Shown here: one piece after another, positions 60,002 to 64,000 of the stretch | How the letters are laid out: each line of letters starts with the position of its first letter | How positions within the stretch are numbered: position 1 is the stretch's first letter | Assembly (NCBI RefSeq): GCF_002104995.1 | Contig: NW_024468289.1 | Location: 1-64,000, forward strand | Origin: Linderina pennispora | Taxonomy: Eukaryota > Kickxellomycota > Kickxellomycetes > Kickxellales > Kickxellaceae | Direction: 5' to 3' | Length of the DNA: 64,000 nt | Notes under the pieces: model-generated | What the model was told of the DNA's origin: nothing | The model's input: the letters and a program-made list of their open reading frames with translations, nothing else | Database searches by the model: none | Program-made: the position numbers and the translations under genes

Positions 60002-60269
60002 TAAACACAAATGGGCTTTAGAAAAAAATATTTACTTGATAATTATCTGAATGTTTCAACTGCTCACTCAACTAGTTACTCATCTTGTCAGTGTATAATA
60101 TATGAAAATACTTAAGAGCTCTTATTTTAAATATGCATATCATCAAACTTGTATGAAAAATATCTTTAAAGTGTAAATACTAAATATAGTAAATAACTAA
60201 GAATTGTATATAGTTATGAAAATGAATATTATGTATCTTATAAAACATATATGTATATTGTTCTATACA

Positions 60270-60728
60270 ATGGTTGGCCTCAAGAAGTTTATAAAAATTA
60301 TTCCTACCGATAAAACCCTTGTAACTGCTACAGATATATCAAATAAAATAGTTATCAAATCATCTAATACTGTAATTATGTGTGAATTCACAATAGATAG
60401 AATATATCGACAACAATCATCACAAGGCAGCTATAAAATTCCTTACACTATGATACAAATTGTAGTCAATGACTTAGGAGGTCTTGCTTGCGTGAGATTG
60501 AAGCAGATTCGTCACACATCAGATATAGATATCACAAATAATGAAATAACTGGATGTATAATATTAAAGATAAAAGGTGATGTTGGTCAATGTGGAAAGC
60601 TTTTAAATAACACCAAAAATAGCTTAGTGACTAAACCAGATGTTACGCTTATAAATAGAATTATAAACAGCTTAGACATCGAAACTATTATAAAAGATAT
60701 ATGTCAAAATCAATATAAATGTGTGTGA
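60270..60728 (+). CDS. Unknown protein, paralogue of 29702
   Basis: The frame is open from 60204, but the ATG at 60270 matches the start of the 29702 protein (MVGLKKFIKI). The 152-residue product shares RQQSSQGSYKIP, GGLACVRLKQ, HTSDIDIT and NSLVTKPDVTLIN. The C-terminus differs, and there is no overlapping cysteine-rich gene after it. The upstream 66 bases of open frame are not protein-like when compared with the 29.7-kb locus. Confidence 0.75.
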   Translation: MVGLKKFIKIIPTDKTLVTATDISNKIVIKSSNTVIMCEFTIDRIYRQQSSQGSYKIPYTMIQIVVNDLGGLACVRLKQIRHTSDIDITNNEITGCIILKIKGDVGQCGKLLNNTKNSLVTKPDVTLINRIINSLDIETIIKDICQNQYKCV

Positions 60729-61473
60729 TAGTATACGAATAAAAATCTAACCATCAATCTGTCTATTGAGATAACATTGTACTTACACGACAATAATTCC
60801 TAAATATATCATTATAAGAGAGACACATAATGTGTACAAGTTGTATAATGATTAGTAGTTGGTTAATCGATAATTTTATATTCTTAAAACATTATTTTGG
60901 TTAAGTATTAATATTTAATTGTTACTTAATATTTGTTTTAAAAGACGATATAATAACAATTGTGAAAATAAATGTAATAACTAATATATAATAAATTATT
61001 CAAAACATCAAACATAGCTAAAATAGTAAATACCTTTTTATATATTTGTTAAACATAACTCCAACATTACAAACTATGATACACAGATATTTATGAACTT
61101 TGATAAAATATATTATATATCATAAGGTAAAAATATTGTTGAGAGTTATACAATAGTATCGTGACTATATTGAGTCTATAACTAATAATAGAAAACCAAA
61201 ATATTCAATGTAACGTTAATAAGATATATAATGTTATAAAGATATACATGAAGTGAGGTAATTCATAATAATATCGTAAAAATATTCATCCAAGCTTTAA
61301 TATTTATTTAACTATTAATTCATTCTTTGTTATCTAGTTATTACATCTATATATTTGTGTTATCTGTATATTCATAATCCATTAAAAACATTTTAGATAA
61401 GTAATAGAATTTGTGTAATTAACTCATTCATTATAATACATAGTGTTTAAAATATTTGTTTTTAAAAATACAA
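60729..61473. other. AT-rich gap, nothing recognised
   Basis: No gene was found. A TTTTAAAA near 60937 is more than 200 bp past the preceding stop. Confidence 0.45.
61460..61467. terminator. TTTTAAAA after the 61474 gene
   Basis: Lies six bp past the stop. Confidence 0.5.
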
Positions 61474-62751
61474 TTAACTTTCAAGGAAGATTCTGACATC
61501 ATCGCTAAGTTGATGAAATATTTTATGCCACGGTCTCTCAGGTTTCACAACATTGTTAGGATCAGGAAGGACATAACATTTATTCTCCGAACCTTCATTA
61601 TCCACACCTAGATAATAGAGCCATAGATGAAATTCTGTTTGTTTAGGATAACCAACTCCGTAGTCCTCGTAAAACATCTCAAACACGCTGTTGAGACATA
61701 AACTCTCAATTAAACTTTTGTCTCCAAGTCTGATAACTGGATGTTTCTGATGCCAGTTAATATTCATTGTTGGTTCATAGAGACCATTTCTATATGCTAG
61801 TTCTCTGTGTTCCATACACATCATGAGTCCTTCTATATCATATTTTCCAAGAATAGCCCAAGCAGTCTTAAAATAGCACCAGCTATCATCTAATCCTTCA
61901 ATAGTACTCTGGAGAGGAATAGGTAGTGCATCAAGAGGAAGGAAATTAGGCATTGCATATAGAAGACATTCTCCGGGATTTTTATTGTAGTAGACAATAT
62001 CAACCAATTGTATTGCAGCATTGATCGTATAATCGTCCTTGTTAGAGACAAAATCTCTGAGATAAGGATATTTAAGTATAGAACAGAACGCAATCTGGCT
62101 ACGTTCAATATCGTTAAAATCTATAGTTCCAGTGAACGTTCCATTCATAATTTTTTCTAATTCTTCATCATTACATCTGAATGGCTGAATTTTGTTCTCA
62201 TGATAATCATATTTTTTGATGATAGATACTTCTTTTAGGTTGTGAGAATTGAGAATCTTCCATTCATTAATGAGACTCAAATGTGCAATGATAAAGCCCT
62301 TGCTTTTAGTTATGCCTATATTTATAAGTTCTTTCGCATCATCGTATATATTATCATATGTAAGAATATATTCATAATCATCATAAACAGGAATATTATT
62401 TAATTTCATACTATAATATGCTATATCTTTGTCAAATTGCAGATTACCGACACTAGTAAATACAACTGTCTCCAAGTTAACATTCTCTATAGTTTCCAAT
62501 TTTTTAAGAGAATTTATTGTATACGGATCAATATCTTTTATAGTTTTCAAAACTTCGGAATTAATTTCATCTTCTGGGTATATATTCTTTATCACGACAT
62601 ATGCCACAATCCAGAAATCAACACCGTCTTTGGAATTTATATTCTTCAGCCACTCTATGGGAGCACTACCAGTAAGAATTTGATTTAATTGGTCAAAACT
62701 TAATATATTCATTATATAAACTACCCACAATGTAATAGTTAACAAAAGCAT
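61474..62751 (-). CDS. Unknown large protein, 425 residues
   Basis: One of the longest unknowns here. The first 14 residues are hydrophobic (MLLLTITLWVVYIM). The ATG at 62712 would give 412 residues starting MNILSFDQLNQILTG, a more usual soluble N-terminus, so the hydrophobic start may be an artefact. The body is acidic with many Tyr and Asp residues. Notable stretches are GECLLYAMPNFLPLDALPIP and LHLWLYYLGVD-like FHLWLYYLGVD near the C-terminus. No motif was recognised. TTTTAAAA lies seven bases past the stop. Confidence 0.7.
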   Translation of the reverse strand: MLLLTITLWVVYIMNILSFDQLNQILTGSAPIEWLKNINSKDGVDFWIVAYVVIKNIYPEDEINSEVLKTIKDIDPYTINSLKKLETIENVNLETVVFTSVGNLQFDKDIAYYSMKLNNIPVYDDYEYILTYDNIYDDAKELINIGITKSKGFIIAHLSLINEWKILNSHNLKEVSIIKKYDYHENKIQPFRCNDEELEKIMNGTFTGTIDFNDIERSQIAFCSILKYPYLRDFVSNKDDYTINAAIQLVDIVYYNKNPGECLLYAMPNFLPLDALPIPLQSTIEGLDDSWCYFKTAWAILGKYDIEGLMMCMEHRELAYRNGLYEPTMNINWHQKHPVIRLGDKSLIESLCLNSVFEMFYEDYGVGYPKQTEFHLWLYYLGVDNEGSENKCYVLPDPNNVVKPERPWHKIFHQLSDDVRIFLES

Positions 62752-63238
62752 AGAAGTAATTGGTTAATATATTTTAAAAGTTGATATCAGTTAGTAAGAG
62801 AATACTTAATTAAAGTTAATGTGTTAATTGGTTTACAATGAGAAATATAATTCCCTTTCTAAAAATATGTTTATAAGTAAATGTTTTATAACAATATTCC
62901 TGTTGAGATGATAATTTGAAAAATACTATGAAATAATATCATAAATATAGTTTAAAGGTGATTATTGATAATAACAGTTGGATTTAACAAAGGTAATACT
63001 TTAAATATATACTTATTATAGTTTCTCTACAATGGTATGTTTCTCTTATAGTTTCTAATTGCGATATAAGTGAGAAACAACCCTCCTGTACATTATTCTT
63101 CATAGGATTCCATTTTAAAACTCCAAAGTAAAACATCTATCACTAAATACAACTATTATCTATAAGAGCCTGAGATAAATTATATAGTGAGATGCCAAAC
63201 AAAATGTTCTTTATCATATATTTTAAAAGTACTTAATA
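62752..63238. other. AT-rich gap, nothing recognised
   Basis: No gene or repeat is seen. TTTTAAAA near 62771 and the one at 63221 lie at its two ends. Confidence 0.45.
63221..63228. terminator. TTTTAAAA after the deaminase gene
   Basis: Lies 10 bp past the stop. Confidence 0.5.
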
Positions 63239-63898
63239 TTAAGCCCACACAGCAGAGCTTTGAACTCCTTCGTTTTTACCATCTTGATAAGTTTTACTCA
63301 ATGAATGATATTGTCTCTTGATTTCACTGACACGCTGTTTAATTCCATCTATCTTAGAGAAATCCAAAGTGTCAACAACTTCACTCACCGAGCGAGAGGT
63401 AAAGAACTGGTTGTCTCTGTTGTAAAGAGGCCGTTTCTTCAGAGACTCCTCAGTATCACTAGGAGCTGCAACTCGATAGACCTCTTCTAAGATCTGAATG
63501 TCGTACGGGATAGCAAACTCATTACGCGAATCTTCATATGTGAACAGATAATAAAACTCGTTAAATCCAGCCCATGTAATAGCACTAAGACACAATGAGC
63601 ATGGTTCGTGAGTTGCATAGAAAATACAATCTTTAGGACTTGGACGAGACTCTGCTGGAATCTGAGTAAAGAATTCCTGGATACAATTCACTTCCCCATG
63701 TAGCAATGGAGATACTTGTTCATTGTTTGTTGATGCATGAACCAATTCTAATGTATCTTTCTTAAAAATCGCAGCTCCGAAAAGTTTTGATCCTGAAGAT
63801 ACACCTGAAGTAGTCAAAGGAATGATGTCCTTAACTGTAGTGTTAAGAATAGTATTGATTAAGTCTTCCGCTTTGTGATTTGACTTGATAAAACTCAT
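63239..63898 (-). CDS. CMP/dCMP deaminase-type zinc enzyme
   Basis: The 219-residue protein has the zinc-dependent deaminase signature: LLHGEVNCIQEF with His67 and catalytic Glu69, and THEPCSLCLSAITWAG with Cys100 and Cys103. FGAAIF precedes the first motif as in the family. This fold deaminates cytosine, cytidine, dCMP, guanine or tRNA adenosine. The motif spacing and the C-terminal 90-residue charged extension do not decide the substrate. Nucleotide supply (dCMP to dUMP) would suit a DNA virus; a host-derived base or nucleoside deaminase is equally possible. Base composition is less AT-rich than most neighbours. Confidence 0.8.
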   Translation of the reverse strand: MSFIKSNHKAEDLINTILNTTVKDIIPLTTSGVSSGSKLFGAAIFKKDTLELVHASTNNEQVSPLLHGEVNCIQEFFTQIPAESRPSPKDCIFYATHEPCSLCLSAITWAGFNEFYYLFTYEDSRNEFAIPYDIQILEEVYRVAAPSDTEESLKKRPLYNRDNQFFTSRSVSEVVDTLDFSKIDGIKQRVSEIKRQYHSLSKTYQDGKNEGVQSSAVWA

Positions 63899-64000
63899 TT
63901 TCTAAATATTATATAATTTTCGATATTATTCAATTTTTGAAACAAGTTTTCTAAATATTATACTTTTAAAAATATTATAACGGAGAAGACTACAGTAGTC

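Noticed and set aside
1-64000. tRNA genes, CRISPR arrays, insertion sequences, terminal inverted repeats
   Set aside because: None was seen by eye. tRNA detection without computation is weak, so absence is not firmly shown.

Overview
The window looks like part of a strongly AT-rich, intron-poor double-stranded DNA virus genome (nucleocytoplasmic large DNA virus type), or an endogenous copy of one, in a filamentous fungus, most likely an ascomycete. Two facts support this. It carries its own cytoplasmic-type transcription genes: a compact second-largest RNA polymerase subunit at 23.8-26.4 kb and an mRNA capping enzyme at 27.7-29.5 kb. It also carries genes from families that are mainly fungal: a HET-domain protein, a CAP59/CMT1-like mannosyltransferase, APH-like kinases, and a LysM/chitin-binding/GH18 chitinase of the killer-toxin-like subgroup. 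The yeast cytoplasmic linear killer elements are the main alternative, because they also combine a polymerase, a capping enzyme and a toxin chitinase. The large paralogous families and long decayed tracts fit a large virus better.

Layout. 0-1.4 kb: two small zinc-motif proteins on the minus strand. 1.4-14 kb: almost gene-free, built from three diverged copies of a unit of about 3 kb (A 1.5-4.7, B 4.9-7.6, C 10.3-13.0 kb). Each copy holds a wrecked protein kinase gene and a short run of 17-bp repeats. One intact gene, an inactive APH-like protein, sits between B and C. 14-23.5 kb: host-interaction cargo, namely a broken secreted-protein gene, an APH-type kinase, a GT69 mannosyltransferase, a small protein kinase, a divergent pair (coiled-coil protein and HET protein), and a PD-(D/E)XK nuclease-like protein. 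23.8-30.6 kb: the transcription core (RPB2, a zinc-motif protein, the capping enzyme) followed by two overlapping small genes. 30.6-43.9 kb: lineage-specific families duplicated together with their noncoding flanks, mixed with frameshifted copies. 44-53 kb: a secretion-rich locus with a 1312-residue chitinase whose C-terminus resembles a NucA/NucB nuclease, three small signal-peptide proteins, and unrecognised neighbours that could include an immunity factor. 53-64 kb: a second inactive APH-like protein, a 4-kb graveyard of remnants, a broken GT31-like gene, a paralogue of the 29.7-kb gene, a 425-residue unknown, and a CMP/dCMP-deaminase-type protein.

How it fits together. The polymerase subunit and capping enzyme imply virus-controlled transcription outside the nucleus. 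The octamer TTTTAAAA lies at or just after the stop codon of 22 genes in this window and is a candidate 3'-end signal. The HET protein, kinase-like proteins, mannosyltransferase and secreted toxin-like proteins look like cargo that acts on a fungal host or on competing fungi. Many accessory genes exist as one intact copy plus one or more decayed copies, so gene turnover here is fast. No tRNA, rRNA, CRISPR array or insertion sequence was seen.
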